This document shows positions 25,754 through 35,355 of a DNA stretch of 53,571 nucleotides, piece after piece (the first letter of the stretch is position 1; each line of letters begins with the position of its first letter). Origin of the DNA: Oryzomonas sp. (GTDB lineage Bacteria > Desulfobacterota > Desulfuromonadia > Geobacterales > Pseudopelobacteraceae); contig JARLHN010000004.1 of the NCBI GenBank assembly GCA_031292255.1, positions 1 through 53,571 of the forward strand. Direction: 5' to 3'. The translations under genes were made by a program, and so were the position numbers. The notes beneath the pieces were generated by a model that had not been told where the DNA came from, did not search any database, and was given only the letters and a program-made list of their open reading frames with translations.

Positions 25754-26868
25754 CTCAGGATATCCATCACCTTGTCCAGAAACCCCTTTTTCATGGGGTG
25801 GACATCCTCGCCGCTGATCTTGGCGAACTCTTCCAGCAGTTCCTTTTGTTTCTTGTTGAGGTTGGTGGGGGTTTCCACCCTGATGATCACCAACTGATCG
25901 CCCCGGCCGTAGCCCTGCAGCGAGGGGATGCCCTTGCCCCGCAGACGGTAGACCTTGCCGGACTGGGTGCCGTCAGGGATCTTCATGGCTACCTTGCCGT
26001 CCAGGGTCGGCACCTCCAGTTCGCATCCCAGCGAAGCCTGGATGAAGCTGATCGGGATCTCGCAGACGACGTTGTTGTCTTCACGCTGGAAGAGGGGATG
26101 CTCCTTGACGCTGATTGCCACATAAAGGTCGCCGTTGGGGCCCCCTTTACCCTGGCCCCCTTCACCGGTCAGTTTGAGGCGCGACCCGGTCTCCACGCCG
26201 CCGGGCACCTTGACCGAGAGGGCCTTGGTATCCTTGACGCTTCCCTTGCCGCGGCAGTCGGGGCAGGGATTGTCCACCACCTTGCCTTCTCCGTTGCACT
26301 GGCCGCAGGTCTTGCTGACACTGAAAAAACCCTGCTGATACCGGACCTGGCCCGCTCCGCGGCAGGCGGGACACACTTTTGGCTCAGTGCCCGGTTTCGA
26401 ACCGGAACCGTTGCAGGTCCCGCACCGTTTGGCAAAGGGGACCTCGATTTTTTGCTCGGTACCGAAGGCAGCCTCTTCAAAACTGATCTCCATGTTGTAG
26501 AGCAGGTCGTCGCCGCGTCTGCCCTGAGCGCGTCCGCGCCCGGTTCCGCCCCCGAAGATATCGCCGAAGATGTCGCTGAAGATGTCGCCGAAAGGGGTAC
26601 CGGCCCCGAATCCGCCCCCGCTGAACCCGGCCCCTGAGACGCCGGCATGGCCGAACTGGTCGTACTGGGCGCGTTTCTGGGCATCGGAAAGCACTTCATA
26701 TGCCTCGGTAACCTCTTTGAACTTGTCTTCGGAGGTCTTGTCGCCGGGGTTCTTGTCAGGATGATGTTGGATGGCCAGTTTGCGGAAGGCCTTCTTGATC
26801 TCGATCTCGGAGGCGTTGCGGTGGACCTCCAGTACCTCGTAGTAATCGCGTTTATCGCCGTTTGCCAA
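25750..26868 (-). CDS. dnaJ: Chaperone protein DnaJ
   Basis: Hsp40 co-chaperone that stimulates the ATPase of DnaK and binds unfolded proteins. The 372-residue protein has the J domain (about 8-72, HPD at 36-38), a Gly/Phe-rich linker (about 78-120), a zinc-binding domain with four CxxCxGxG-type repeats ([32 protein letters not shown]) and the C-terminal substrate-binding domains. All hallmarks are intact. It follows dnaK on the same strand after a 243-bp gap that contains a palindromic repeat, so transcription may continue from dnaK or restart in the gap. Confidence 0.97.
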   Translation of the reverse strand: MANGDKRDYYEVLEVHRNASEIEIKKAFRKLAIQHHPDKNPGDKTSEDKFKEVTEAYEVLSDAQKRAQYDQFGHAGVSGAGFSGGGFGAGTPFGDIFSDIFGDIFGGGTGRGRAQGRRGDDLLYNMEISFEEAAFGTEQKIEVPFAKRCGTCNGSGSKPGTEPKVCPACRGAGQVRYQQGFFSVSKTCGQCNGEGKVVDNPCPDCRGKGSVKDTKALSVKVPGGVETGSRLKLTGEGGQGKGGPNGDLYVAISVKEHPLFQREDNNVVCEIPISFIQASLGCELEVPTLDGKVAMKIPDGTQSGKVYRLRGKGIPSLQGYGRGDQLVIIRVETPTNLNKKQKELLEEFAKISGEDVHPMKKGFLDKVMDILS

Positions 26869-26959
26869 AATAGTATCCTTGATAACGCAACGAGCAGCAC
26901 CTCTTGGAGAGGCCTGCCCGTGCCCGATGAAATGACCTGCTCAGGGGAGACGTCATACC

Positions 26960-27076
26960 AATTCCAAATCAAGGCGCTATTCTTTGTTGGCTCGTCTTCG
27001 GCTTCTCAACGTACTGCCAGCACGCCTTCATCGCCTCAATCCTCGCCGCCTAGAATGCGTCCCTGATTTGAAATCG
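26960..27076. repeat. Palindromic intergenic repeat, family B
   Basis: Imperfect inverted ends (AATTCCAAATCAAGGCGC on the left; the right end reads back as GATTTCAAATCAGGGACGC, about 16 of 23 matching) enclose a unit of about 117 bp between dnaK and dnaJ. The terminal motif and MITE-like structure suggest a dispersed element; only one copy lies in this window. Confidence 0.5.
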
Positions 27077-27111
27077 GCATTATCTACAGTTCCGGCATAT
27101 TCCAACCGGAG

Positions 27112-29034
27112 TTATTTCTTATCGTCCTTGACCTCTTCAAAATCGGCGTCAACAACCTTTTCGTCCGTGTGTTTCGAGGCGCCGGCCTGGTCGGAACCGG
27201 CGGCAGCCGCTCCCTCGCCCCCGGCCTCCTGGGTCTTGGCGTACATGGCCTCGGCCAGCTTATGGGCCGCTTGGGCCAGTTCATCGGTAGCCTTTTTGAT
27301 CGCTTCGGCGTCTTCGCCTTCCATGACCTTCTTCAGTTCGGCGATCTTGTTCTCGATATTCCCCTTTTCAACGGCATCGATCTTGTCGCCGAACTCCTTG
27401 AGGGATTTTTCGGTGCTGTAGACCATGCTGTCGGCATGGTTGCGGGCCTCGATGGCTTCGCGCTTCCTGTGGTCCTCTTCCGCATGGGCCTCGGCGTCGC
27501 GCACCATCTTGTCGATCTCTTCCTTGGAAAGGCCCGATGAGGCGGTGATGCGGATGGATTGTTCCTTGCCGGTGCCCAGGTCCTTGGCCGAGACATGGAC
27601 AATGCCGTTGGCGTCGATGTCAAAGGTTACCTCGACTTGGGGCACGCCGCGGGGTGCCGGCGGAATGCCGGTCAACTCGAAATTGCCGAGGGTCTTGTTG
27701 TCCCGCGCCATCTCGCGTTCCCCTTGCAGGACGTGGATGGACACGGCCGGTTGGTTGTCGGCTGCGGTGGAAAAGACCTGGCTTTTGCGGCACGGTATGG
27801 TGGTGTTCTTCTCGATCAGCTTGGTCAGCACGCTGCCCAGGGTTTCGATGCCCAGCGAAAGCGGGGTAACGTCCAGAAGCAGCACGTCCTTCACATCCCC
27901 CTTCAGCACGCCGCCCTGAATGCCCGCTCCGATGGCCACCACCTCGTCCGGGTTGACGCCCTTGTTGGGGGATTTGCCGAAGATATCCTCGACCCGTTTC
28001 TGCACGGACGGCATGCGGGTCATGCCACCTACCAGGATAACTTCGTCGATCTCGCTGGCGGAGAGGCCGGCATCCTTGAGGGCGGTGCGGCAGGGGCCGT
28101 CCAGCTTGGCCAGCAACTGCGCGCAGATCGATTCCAGCTTGGCGCGGGAAAGCTTCAACGTCAGGTGCTTGGGACCGGAGGCGTCGGCGGTGATGAAGGG
28201 GAGGTTGATGTCGGTCTCCACGGAGGTGGAGAGCTCGCACTTGGCCTTCTCGGCCGCTTCCTTCAGGCGCTGCAGGGCCATCTTGTCGCCGCGCAGGTCG
28301 ATGCCCTGGTCTTTTTTGAACTCGTCGGCGATCCAGTCGATCACCAGTTGGTCGAAATCCTCGCCTCCCAGGAAGGTGTCGGCGTTGGTGGACTTCACCT
28401 CGAAGACCCCGTCGCCCAGTTCAAGGATTGAAATATCGAACGTACCGCCGCCCAGGTCGAAGACCGCTATCTTTTCGTCCTTCTTCTTGTCCAGACCATA
28501 GGCCAGGGCGGCAGCGGTCGGCTCGTTGATGATGCGCAGGACGTTCAGGCCCGCGATCTTGCCGGCGTCCTTGGTGGCCTGGCGCTGGGAGTCATCGAAA
28601 TATGCCGGCACGGTGATGACGGCATCGGTGACGGCCTCGCCCAGATAGTCCTCGGCGGTCTTTTTCATCTTTTGCAGCACGATGGCCGAGATCTCGGGCG
28701 GTGAGTAGCGTTTGCCCCGCACCTCGACCCAGGCGTCGCCGTTATCGGCCTTGACGATCTTGAAAGGGGAGATGGCGATGTCTTTTTTCACCGCATCCGT
28801 GTCAAACTTGCGGCCGATCAGGCGCTTGATGGAGTACAGGGTGTTCTCCGGATTGGTAACGGCCTGACGCTTGGCCTGCTGCCCCACGAGGCGCTCACCA
28901 TTGTCGGCAAAAGCCACCATCGAAGGGGTTGTGCGGCTCCCCTCGGAATTGGCGATAACGATCGGTTCGCCGCCCTCCATGATCGCGACACAGGAATTGG
29001 TGGTTCCCAGGTCGATTCCTATTACTTTACTCAT
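27112..29034 (-). CDS. dnaK: Chaperone protein DnaK (Hsp70)
   Basis: ATP-dependent cytoplasmic chaperone. The 640-residue protein starts [18 protein letters not shown], with the phosphate loop of the actin-like ATPase domain. It carries the other two Hsp70 signatures ([13 protein letters not shown] and [14 protein letters not shown]), the linker ending [11 protein letters not shown] and a substrate-binding domain. The tail ends EEVKDDKK. Length and all motifs are normal. An AGGAGG ribosome site lies upstream. Gene order hrcA-grpE-dnaK-dnaJ is the classic heat-shock cluster; the HrcA/CIRCE system at its head should repress it at normal temperature. Confidence 0.98.
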   Translation of the reverse strand: MSKVIGIDLGTTNSCVAIMEGGEPIVIANSEGSRTTPSMVAFADNGERLVGQQAKRQAVTNPENTLYSIKRLIGRKFDTDAVKKDIAISPFKIVKADNGDAWVEVRGKRYSPPEISAIVLQKMKKTAEDYLGEAVTDAVITVPAYFDDSQRQATKDAGKIAGLNVLRIINEPTAAALAYGLDKKKDEKIAVFDLGGGTFDISILELGDGVFEVKSTNADTFLGGEDFDQLVIDWIADEFKKDQGIDLRGDKMALQRLKEAAEKAKCELSTSVETDINLPFITADASGPKHLTLKLSRAKLESICAQLLAKLDGPCRTALKDAGLSASEIDEVILVGGMTRMPSVQKRVEDIFGKSPNKGVNPDEVVAIGAGIQGGVLKGDVKDVLLLDVTPLSLGIETLGSVLTKLIEKNTTIPCRKSQVFSTAADNQPAVSIHVLQGEREMARDNKTLGNFELTGIPPAPRGVPQVEVTFDIDANGIVHVSAKDLGTGKEQSIRITASSGLSKEEIDKMVRDAEAHAEEDHRKREAIEARNHADSMVYSTEKSLKEFGDKIDAVEKGNIENKIAELKKVMEGEDAEAIKKATDELAQAAHKLAEAMYAKTQEAGGEGAAAAGSDQAGASKHTDEKVVDADFEEVKDDKK

Positions 29035-29109
29035 GACGGATAATCCTCCTTTGCGTATCTTCTGTATAGACCAAGCTAGTCATTGTTGAGGAAAAAAACA
29101 AGGGCACGG

Positions 29110-29225
29110 AGAAAAAAAGTGAATAGCGAAAAGATAAAGGTGTAAGCTTGAAGGCGAGAACCCTTAAGCCGCCAGACCTTCGCCATTCGCTTTTTTACTT
29201 TTCCCCTTTCACTTTTAACTATTCA
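29110..29225. repeat. Imperfect inverted repeat of GTGAA-type units
   Basis: The grpE-dnaK gap contains AAAGTGAATAGCGAAAAG near its dnaK side and the reverse complement of AAAGTGAAAGGGGAAAAG at its grpE side, giving an imperfect inverted repeat. Similar GTGAATGGTGA units, also inverted, fill 38846-38984. Confidence 0.4.
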
Positions 29226-29793
29226 CGTCTTTGATCTCCGTCGAGACGGACACCATGGCCGGGCGCAACAGGCGGTCCTTCAGCATGTAGCCCTTCTGGT
29301 ATTCCTCCACTACCGTGTTGGGAGGGTATTCATCGGTCGGCACCTGGGCCATGGCCTGGTGAAAGGCCGGAGTAAAGGTGGCTCCGACCGCTTCGACCGG
29401 CGTCACGTTGAATTTTCTGAGCGATGTCAGCAGCATGCCGTGGGTCATGCGAATTCCCTCCACCAGGGCGGGCAGCCCGTCCTCGGAGGCATGGCTCAGG
29501 GCCCGTTCCAGGTTGTCCAGCACCGGCAGGATCTCTTCGATAAGCGACTTGTAGCCGTAATTGAGCAGTTCCTCTTTTTCGCGATTGGCGCGTTTGCGAA
29601 AGTTTTCCAGGTCGGCGCGTTCCCGCAGAAAACGATCCCAGTTCTCTCGCGCCTCCTTTTCCTTGGCGGCGAGTTGCTCCTCGATCGACAGGGGTTCGGC
29701 TTCAAGTGCTCCTGCGGCGGCCTGGTCGGCGGCGCCGCCATCCTTGGCGGAATGTTCGGTATTCTTCGGTTCGAAGGTATCGTGTGCTTTCAT
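29215..29793 (-). CDS. grpE: Nucleotide exchange factor GrpE
   Basis: Releases ADP from DnaK. The 192-residue protein has an acidic, disordered N-terminus, a long helix (about 40-95, including [21 protein letters not shown], typical of GrpE) and a C-terminal beta domain with [14 protein letters not shown] and [17 protein letters not shown], the family signature. An AAGGATT site lies upstream of the ATG. It is placed between hrcA and dnaK; the gap to hrcA (189 bp) holds copy 2 of repeat family A. Confidence 0.97.
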   Translation of the reverse strand: MKAHDTFEPKNTEHSAKDGGAADQAAAGALEAEPLSIEEQLAAKEKEARENWDRFLRERADLENFRKRANREKEELLNYGYKSLIEEILPVLDNLERALSHASEDGLPALVEGIRMTHGMLLTSLRKFNVTPVEAVGATFTPAFHQAMAQVPTDEYPPNTVVEEYQKGYMLKDRLLRPAMVSVSTEIKDVNS

Positions 29794-29831
29794 GGTGGCT
29801 TGTAATCCTTTTCCATAAGTTAACTAGTTTT

Positions 29832-29967
29832 CGTCCGGAAAGGGTTCTTTTCCGCCCACGCGGCGTCAATCCTCGGGCTTGTTTCTGCGGCGTACCGATG
29901 TACGCCTCCGCACAATCCCTCGATTTCCTGGTCTGGGCAAAAAATTCCTCCTTTCCGAATCGGAAAC
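29832..29967. repeat. Palindromic intergenic repeat, family A, copy 2
   Basis: The second 136-bp copy of the element at 23126-23261, in the same orientation, located between hrcA and grpE. Inverted ends (GTTTTCG / CGGAAAC) and the central GGCGTACCGATGTACGCC are conserved; differences are single-base substitutions only. Confidence 0.8.
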
Positions 29968-29982
29968 CAACTGTAGTGCTGC

Positions 29983-31014
29983 TCAGGGTTCGGCGAGCAG
30001 CCGGCTTACCAAACGGGCAGTGTAATCAACGATGGGGATGACGCTGGAGTAGCCCATGCGGGTGGGGCCGATCACCCCCAGCAAACCGACGGTATTGCTG
30101 CTGGTAACAAAGCGGGAGGTGATCAGGCTGACGCCGGCCGACTGGCCCAGGGGCGATTCCGAACCGATGTAGATCTGCACCCCATCGGCCGACATGCAGC
30201 GTTCCAGCAGTTTCAACAGCAGCCCCTTCTGTTCGAAGGCGCGGAAAATATCCTTCATGCGGCCGACATCGTTGAATTCAGGCTGGTCAAGGATACGGGC
30301 CTGCCCCTCGACGAATACTTCGTCCCCCTCATCGAAAACCGCCTGTTCGCTCAGGCGCAGGGCGCGCAACATGAGGCTGTCGTACTGCACCTTTTCGGTG
30401 TGCATCTCTTCCTGGATACGTTGGCGGGCCTGGGAGATGGTGAGCCCTTCCATCAGTTCGTTAAGGTAATTGCCCATCGCCACCAGATCAGACAGGGGGA
30501 ACTCCGTGCCGGTTTCCACCAGGCGATTCTGCACCGTTCCATTGCTGGACACCAGGATCGCCAGCACCTTGTGGGTCCCGATGCGGATGAACTCGATGTG
30601 GCGGAATACGTCTTCGGTAAAGCTGGGCGCCACTACGAGGCCCATGTAATTGGAAAGCGACGACAGGGTCCGGCTGGTTTCCCTGAGGATGCCCAATAGC
30701 CCTGATCCGGCGTCGCGGCAGCGTCGTATGAGCAGTTTTTTTTCATCGCGGCTTACCTGCCGCAACGCCACCAGGGAATCGACGTAGAGCCGATAGCCCT
30801 TTTCGGTCGGCACCCGGCCGGCCGAGGTATGGGGCGAGGTCAAAAGTCCCATCTCCTCAAGGTTGGCCATGACGTTCCTGATTGTGGCCGTCGAGAGGGG
30901 CAGGGCGTGTCTGCGCGCCACGGAACCGCTGCCGACCGGTTCGGCGGTTGCGATGTAATCCTCGACAATCGCTTCGAGTATCTGCCTGCTTCTGTTTGAC
31001 AGCTCAACATCCAT
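29983..31014 (-). CDS. hrcA: Heat-inducible transcription repressor HrcA
   Basis: A 343-residue repressor of class I heat-shock genes that binds CIRCE and is kept active by GroEL. It has an N-terminal winged helix (about 1-75, with GSVARRHALPLSTATIRNV and SAGRVPTEKGYRLYVD) and a GAF-like regulatory domain ending GVIGPTRMGYSSVIPIVDY, the family signature. An in-frame TTG at 31020 exists, but the ATG at 31014 has GAGG at ideal distance and is preferred. A CIRCE element and a sigma-70 promoter lie directly upstream, so the gene should regulate itself and the following chaperone genes. Confidence 0.96.
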   Translation of the reverse strand: MDVELSNRSRQILEAIVEDYIATAEPVGSGSVARRHALPLSTATIRNVMANLEEMGLLTSPHTSAGRVPTEKGYRLYVDSLVALRQVSRDEKKLLIRRCRDAGSGLLGILRETSRTLSSLSNYMGLVVAPSFTEDVFRHIEFIRIGTHKVLAILVSSNGTVQNRLVETGTEFPLSDLVAMGNYLNELMEGLTISQARQRIQEEMHTEKVQYDSLMLRALRLSEQAVFDEGDEVFVEGQARILDQPEFNDVGRMKDIFRAFEQKGLLLKLLERCMSADGVQIYIGSESPLGQSAGVSLITSRFVTSSNTVGLLGVIGPTRMGYSSVIPIVDYTARLVSRLLAEP

Positions 31015-31031
31015 GGCCAAACCTCAAAAAA

Positions 31032-31058
31032 ATAGCACTCAACATCAGGGAGTGCTAG
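31032..31058 (-). promoter_or_regulatory. CIRCE operator (HrcA-binding site)
   Basis: Inverted repeat TAGCACTC-N9-GAGTGCTA matches the CIRCE consensus (TTAGCACTC-N9-GAGTGCTAA) except at the outermost bases. It lies 18 bases before the hrcA ATG and just downstream of the predicted promoter, where bound HrcA would block transcription. Confidence 0.95.
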
Positions 31059-31069
31059 TTCATGATTTC

Positions 31070-31098
31070 AAGGTAATAAGTGGCTCCGGATTTGTCAA
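31070..31098 (-). promoter_or_regulatory. Sigma-70 promoter of the hrcA operon
   Basis: On the minus strand a perfect -35 box TTGACA (31093-31098) is followed after 17 bases by TACCTT (31070-31075) as a weak -10 box. CIRCE lies just downstream. Confidence 0.6.
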
Positions 31099-31109
31099 GG
31101 ACATTAACT

Positions 31110-31248
31110 GATTGTTGAAAATCGTTGCGAGGAGGCTGTTATGCAAGGCGCAAGCGAGCGAGGAAGCGAGGCGTACCCGTCGGTACGCTCCCTCTTGTGT
31201 GCGAGTGGCAGTGCCGCAGAACGGCCCCACAGTAGATTTGCAACAATC
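31110..31248. repeat. Palindromic intergenic repeat, family C
   Basis: A 139-bp unit with inverted ends GATTGTTGAAAATC and GATTTGCAACAATC (13 of 14 complementary) and a central inverted pair GCGTACC-CGTC-GGTACGC (31171-31188). It lies between the divergent hrcA and murI genes. It is built like family A but its sequence differs. Small frames inside it are not genes. Confidence 0.65.
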
Positions 31249-31383
31249 TGTCGGGGGTATGCCGGCGATTGCATTTCTCCGTCAAATGGCTTGCCTCGGC
31301 GGCTGAAAGGAGTATATAATTCCAAATTCTTCAGAGTTTAGCAGGCTGTTGGGGACTACAGGGGATCTCCGGGAGGTAAAGGC

Positions 31384-32202
31384 GTGTCTTGGCAGGCCAT
31401 CGGCATATTTGATTCAGGGGTGGGGGGGCTGACGGTGCTGCGCGAGATCACCAGGGCGCTGCCCCAGGAAGATACCATCTACTTCGGCGATACGGCGCGG
31501 GTGCCCTATGGCACCAAGTCACCCGAAACGGTGTCCCGATACGCCCACGAGATTACCTCGTTTCTGGTCAGACGGGACATCAAGCTTTTGGTCGTGGCCT
31601 GCAACACCGTCTCGGCCGTGGCGCTTTCCGGGCTTAAACGACAATTCTCCCTCCCGGTAGTCGGGGTGATCGAGCCGGGGGCCAGGCGGGCGGTCGAAGT
31701 GACCCGCAGCGGTCGCGTGGGGGTGATCGGCACATCCGGCACCATTAGGAGCAGCGCCTACACCCGCGCCATCAAACGGCTCAATCCGGACGTCGAGGTG
31801 TTGACCCGCGCCTGTCCTTTGTTCGTTCCCCTGGCCGAGGAGGGGTGGATCGACAACCAGGTGGCGCGCCTGACGGCGGAGTGCTATCTGCATGAATTGA
31901 AGCAGGCCGGGATCGATACCCTGGTACTGGGCTGTACCCACTACCCGCTGCTCAAGCCGCTCATCGCCGAGATCATGGGGCCGGACGTCGTCCTGGTGGA
32001 TTCGGCCGAAGAGACCGCCCGGACCGTGGCCGCCACCCTGGCCGACAAGCATCTCCTGCGTCCGGCCGCTGAAAAGGGGAATAATCATTACTACGTCAGC
32101 GATATCCCGGCCGGCTTCATCCGGGTGGGGAACCGTTTCCTGGGTGGACGCCTTGGAGATGTGTATCAAGTGGACCTTGAAAAAGACAGGGAGGAGTGCT
32201 GA
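31384..32202 (+). CDS. murI: Glutamate racemase
   Basis: Converts L-glutamate to D-glutamate for peptidoglycan without a cofactor. The 272-residue protein begins IGIFDSGVGGLTVLREI. The two catalytic cysteines are C73 in VVACNTVSA and C184 in LGCTHYPLL, each in its conserved context. The start is GTG with GGGAGG seven bases upstream. The next gene follows after 3 bases, so murI, the GerMN gene and metH form an operon. Length is normal. Confidence 0.96.
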   Translation: MSWQAIGIFDSGVGGLTVLREITRALPQEDTIYFGDTARVPYGTKSPETVSRYAHEITSFLVRRDIKLLVVACNTVSAVALSGLKRQFSLPVVGVIEPGARRAVEVTRSGRVGVIGTSGTIRSSAYTRAIKRLNPDVEVLTRACPLFVPLAEEGWIDNQVARLTAECYLHELKQAGIDTLVLGCTHYPLLKPLIAEIMGPDVVLVDSAEETARTVAATLADKHLLRPAAEKGNNHYYVSDIPAGFIRVGNRFLGGRLGDVYQVDLEKDREEC

Positions 32203-32205
32203 TCC

Positions 32206-32820
32206 ATGCCATTGATACGGCGCAAGCGCATCAATATCGGTCTGGTTCTGCCGTTTCTGGTGATTGCCCTGGTGTTCGGGGGGATGTTCTGGCACAAATA
32301 TCAAGACAGCCGCAAGATCCCGCCTGCCCCGCACATCAGGCAGCCTTCGGGCACCCGCACGGCGGTGTTGTTTTTCGTGGCCGACGGCAGCCGTTTGGCG
32401 CGTGAGGCCCGTGAGCTGGAGCCATGCAGCGAAACCGGGGTGTGCATAAAGGATACCCTTGATGCGCTTTTGAGCGGCTCGATGGGGGACTATGATGAAG
32501 CCATACCGGAAAGTACCGCGTTGAACGGTGTTCGCATCGAAGGGGCCACTGCCGTCGTTGACCTGAGCCAGGGGTTTGCCGCGGACCTGCCGTCCGGCAG
32601 CTCGGCTGAGATGTTGGCGGTGTATTCCCTCGTCGATACGGTCTGCACCAATTATCCCCAGATCAGCCAAGTGAAGCTGACGGTCGAGGGAAATGGTTCG
32701 ACAGTGCTGGGTCACCTGGACCTGTCGAAACCCCTGACGCCGGATTATTCTCTTGAACAGGCATCCGGTCAAGCCCCGGAAATCGCAGCGCCACCCATAC
32801 CGAAAAAGGGAAAACCATGA
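32206..32820 (+). CDS. GerMN-domain membrane-anchored protein
   Basis: A 204-residue protein with one N-terminal membrane segment (about 11-28) and a GerMN domain (about 50-165), seen from TAVLFFVADG, the LSGSMGDYDEAIP region, RIEGATAVVDLSQGF and SAEMLAVYSLVDTVCTNYPQI. GerMN domains occur in GerM and LpqB and are thought to act in the envelope; no catalytic role is known. It lies between murI and metH, starting 3 bases after murI and overlapping metH by 4 (ATGA). The link to murI suggests a cell-wall role (inference). Confidence 0.8.
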   Translation: MPLIRRKRINIGLVLPFLVIALVFGGMFWHKYQDSRKIPPAPHIRQPSGTRTAVLFFVADGSRLAREARELEPCSETGVCIKDTLDALLSGSMGDYDEAIPESTALNGVRIEGATAVVDLSQGFAADLPSGSSAEMLAVYSLVDTVCTNYPQISQVKLTVEGNGSTVLGHLDLSKPLTPDYSLEQASGQAPEIAAPPIPKKGKP

Positions 32821-35249
32821 AGCCATTCCTTGAAGCGATACGAGAAAAGGTGCTCATTCTCGACGGAGCCATGGGTACTATGCTCCAGGAACGGGGCCTG
32901 AAGCCGGGGCAATCTCCGGAAGAGCTCAACCTGACCATGCCGGAGGTGGTGGCGTCGGTGCACCGTGATTATGTCGAGGCCGGGGCCGACATCATCATCA
33001 CCAACACCTTCGGCGGCAGCCGTTTCAAGCTGGCCCACTACGGCCTGGAGGGGCGACTGGCCGAGATCAATGCCCGCGCCGTGGAGATCGCCCGCAAGGA
33101 GGCCAACGGCCTGGCCTACGTGGGCGCTTCCATCGGCCCCACCGGCCAATTTGTGGAGCCCTTGGGCGAGATCCCCTTCGACGAGATGAAGGCCGCCTTC
33201 CGCGAGCAGGCTGCCGCGCTGGTCGCTGCCGGGGCCGACCTGATCAGTCTGGAGACGTTTTTGGATATCAAGGAGTGTCGCGCAGCCCTGATTGCCATCC
33301 GGGAAGTCTCCGGGACGATCCCGGTCGTCGCCATGCTGACCTTCGACGACAACAGCCGGTCGGTGCTGGGTACGCCGCCCGAGTCGGCTGCCATTACCCT
33401 GGCTGCCGCCGGTGCCGACATCATCGGTTCCAACTGTGGACTGGGGGTGGACGGCATCTACGATATCCTCTGCAAGATGCGCACGGTGACCCGCCTGCCG
33501 CTGATATCCCAGGCCAACGCCGGCCTGCCGCGACTCATCGACGGTGCTACCGTCTTCCCCGGTACGCCGCAGGAGATGACCGCCTACCATGAACGAATGG
33601 TCGGGCTGGGAGTCCGGGTGATCGGTGGATGCTGCGGCACCACGCCCGACCATATTCGCGCCATGAAGGCGGCCCTCGGCACGGTTCAGCAGCCCTGGCA
33701 GCCTTGCCCGGAAACGGACGGAGTCACGTTCCTTTCCAGCCGTTCAGGCTGGGCAGCGGTCGGGGGAAGCAGCAAAACCGCCATCATCGGGGAGCGTATC
33801 AATCCCACCGGGAAAAAACTCTTTTCCCAGGAACTCCGGGAAGGCAAGGTGGCCTACATCCGCCGCGAGGCCATGGAGCAGGTCACGGCCGGAGCGACCC
33901 TGCTGGATGTCAATGTAGGGGCGCCGGGCATCGACGAGCCGGCAGCCATGGAACGGGCCGTGTTCTGCGCCGCCGCGGCAGCCGGCGTGCCGCTGGTGCT
34001 CGATTCGTCCAATCCGGCCGCCCTGGAGCGGGGACTCAAGGCGGCCGACGGCAAGGTCCTGATCAACTCGGTATCGGGCGAGGCTAAAAGCTTGCGCCGC
34101 GTGCTGCCACTGGCCAAAAAGTACGGGGCGGCCGTGATCGGCCTGGCCTTGGACCAGAAGGGGATTCCCGATACCGCCGAGGGGCGGCTGGTCATCGCCC
34201 GCCGCATCCGCAACGCTGCCCGGCGGCACGGCATCCCGGATGCCGACATCATCATCGACTGCCTGACCCTGACGGTCAGCGCGGAACAGAAACGGGCCGC
34301 CGAAACCCTGCGGGCCATCCGGCTGGTCAAACGAAAATTGGGACTCTCCACGGTACTGGGGGTCAGCAACATCTCCTTTGGCCTGCCCCAGCGGCCGCTG
34401 ATCTCGTCGGCATTCTTCGCCATGGCCATGGAGGCCGGACTGGATGCCGCCATCATCAACCCCAACGACAAGGCCATGATGGATGCCTGGCGCTCGGCCA
34501 TGGTGCTCCTGAACCGCGATCGCCAGGCAGCCGGCTACATCGAGGCCTATCGCGGCGAACAGGCCTCTGCAACGGTGCAGGCCGCGGGGTCCGATGGCAC
34601 GCTTTCCATCCGCGAACGGCTCGCCCGGGCAGTCATCGAGGGCGACCGGGACGGCATCGTCCCCCTGGTGGAAGAGGCTCTGGGCGAGGGACTGGTCCCG
34701 ATGCAGGTCAGCAGCGAGGGCTTTTTGCCCGGCCTGGAAGAGGTGGGGCGGCGTTTTGAGAAGAATATCTTCTTCCTGCCCCAGGTCATGCAGTCGGCCG
34801 ACACCATGCAGGCCGGTTTCGCGCGCCTGAAGGTGGAGATGAAAGGGCAGAAATTCGAGAGCCTCGGCCGCATCCTGATGGCTACCGTCGAGGGGGACAT
34901 CCACGACATCGGCAAAAACATCGTCTGCACCCTGCTGGAAAATCACGGTTTCGAAGTCTTTGACATCGGCAAGAATGTCTCGGCCGCCACCATCATCGCC
35001 AAGGCAAGGGAGTATGCCGTTGACGCGGTGGGGCTCTCGGCCCTGATGACCACCACCATGTCTGAAATGGACAACGTGGTCAAAAGGCTCAAGGTTGCCG
35101 GGGTAAAGACCTTCACCATGGTGGGTGGGGCGGTGGTCACCCAGGAATACGCCGACCTGATCGGCGCTGATCTCTATGCCCGCGATGCCATGGAGGCGGT
35201 CGCCAGGATCAAACAGTTACTAAGGGTGGGGGATGAACCGCTTCGGTGA
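32817..35249 (+). CDS. metH: Cobalamin-dependent methionine synthase, short form
   Basis: Transfers a methyl group from methyl-tetrahydrofolate to homocysteine through cobalamin. The 810-residue protein has the homocysteine-binding barrel (about 1-290) with zinc ligands C207 (GSNCGLG), C272 and C273 (GGCCGTTPDH). The pterin-binding barrel (about 315-570) has IGERINPTGKK and DVNVGAPG. The cobalamin modules (about 590-810) carry the DxHxxG motif with H696 (GDIHDIGKN). The C-terminal AdoMet-binding reactivation domain of E. coli MetH (1227 residues) is absent; the gene stops right after the B12 domain. Such short forms are typical of many anaerobes, which need a separate reactivation protein or protection from oxygen. 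Confidence 0.93.
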   Translation: MKPFLEAIREKVLILDGAMGTMLQERGLKPGQSPEELNLTMPEVVASVHRDYVEAGADIIITNTFGGSRFKLAHYGLEGRLAEINARAVEIARKEANGLAYVGASIGPTGQFVEPLGEIPFDEMKAAFREQAAALVAAGADLISLETFLDIKECRAALIAIREVSGTIPVVAMLTFDDNSRSVLGTPPESAAITLAAAGADIIGSNCGLGVDGIYDILCKMRTVTRLPLISQANAGLPRLIDGATVFPGTPQEMTAYHERMVGLGVRVIGGCCGTTPDHIRAMKAALGTVQQPWQPCPETDGVTFLSSRSGWAAVGGSSKTAIIGERINPTGKKLFSQELREGKVAYIRREAMEQVTAGATLLDVNVGAPGIDEPAAMERAVFCAAAAAGVPLVLDSSNPAALERGLKAADGKVLINSVSGEAKSLRRVLPLAKKYGAAVIGLALDQKGIPDTAEGRLVIARRIRNAARRHGIPDADIIIDCLTLTVSAEQKRAAETLRAIRLVKRKLGLSTVLGVSNISFGLPQRPLISSAFFAMAMEAGLDAAIINPNDKAMMDAWRSAMVLLNRDRQAAGYIEAYRGEQASATVQAAGSDGTLSIRERLARAVIEGDRDGIVPLVEEALGEGLVPMQVSSEGFLPGLEEVGRRFEKNIFFLPQVMQSADTMQAGFARLKVEMKGQKFESLGRILMATVEGDIHDIGKNIVCTLLENHGFEVFDIGKNVSAATIIAKAREYAVDAVGLSALMTTTMSEMDNVVKRLKVAGVKTFTMVGGAVVTQEYADLIGADLYARDAMEAVARIKQLLRVGDEPLR

Positions 35250-35355
35250 TTTGGCGGCGAATTCATTTTTTCATCGTCTATTTAACTTGTTGCAGTTACT
35301 TGTAGTTTTATGCTACCGTTAATTTTGGTACGTTATTTCGCGTACGGGTTGGCTC

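Noticed and set aside
26984-27421. Plus-strand frame starting in the dnaK-dnaJ gap
   Set aside because: Its first part is repeat family B and the rest is antisense to dnaK.
31112-31341. Small frames on both strands between hrcA and murI
   Set aside because: They lie inside palindromic repeat C and have no ribosome sites.
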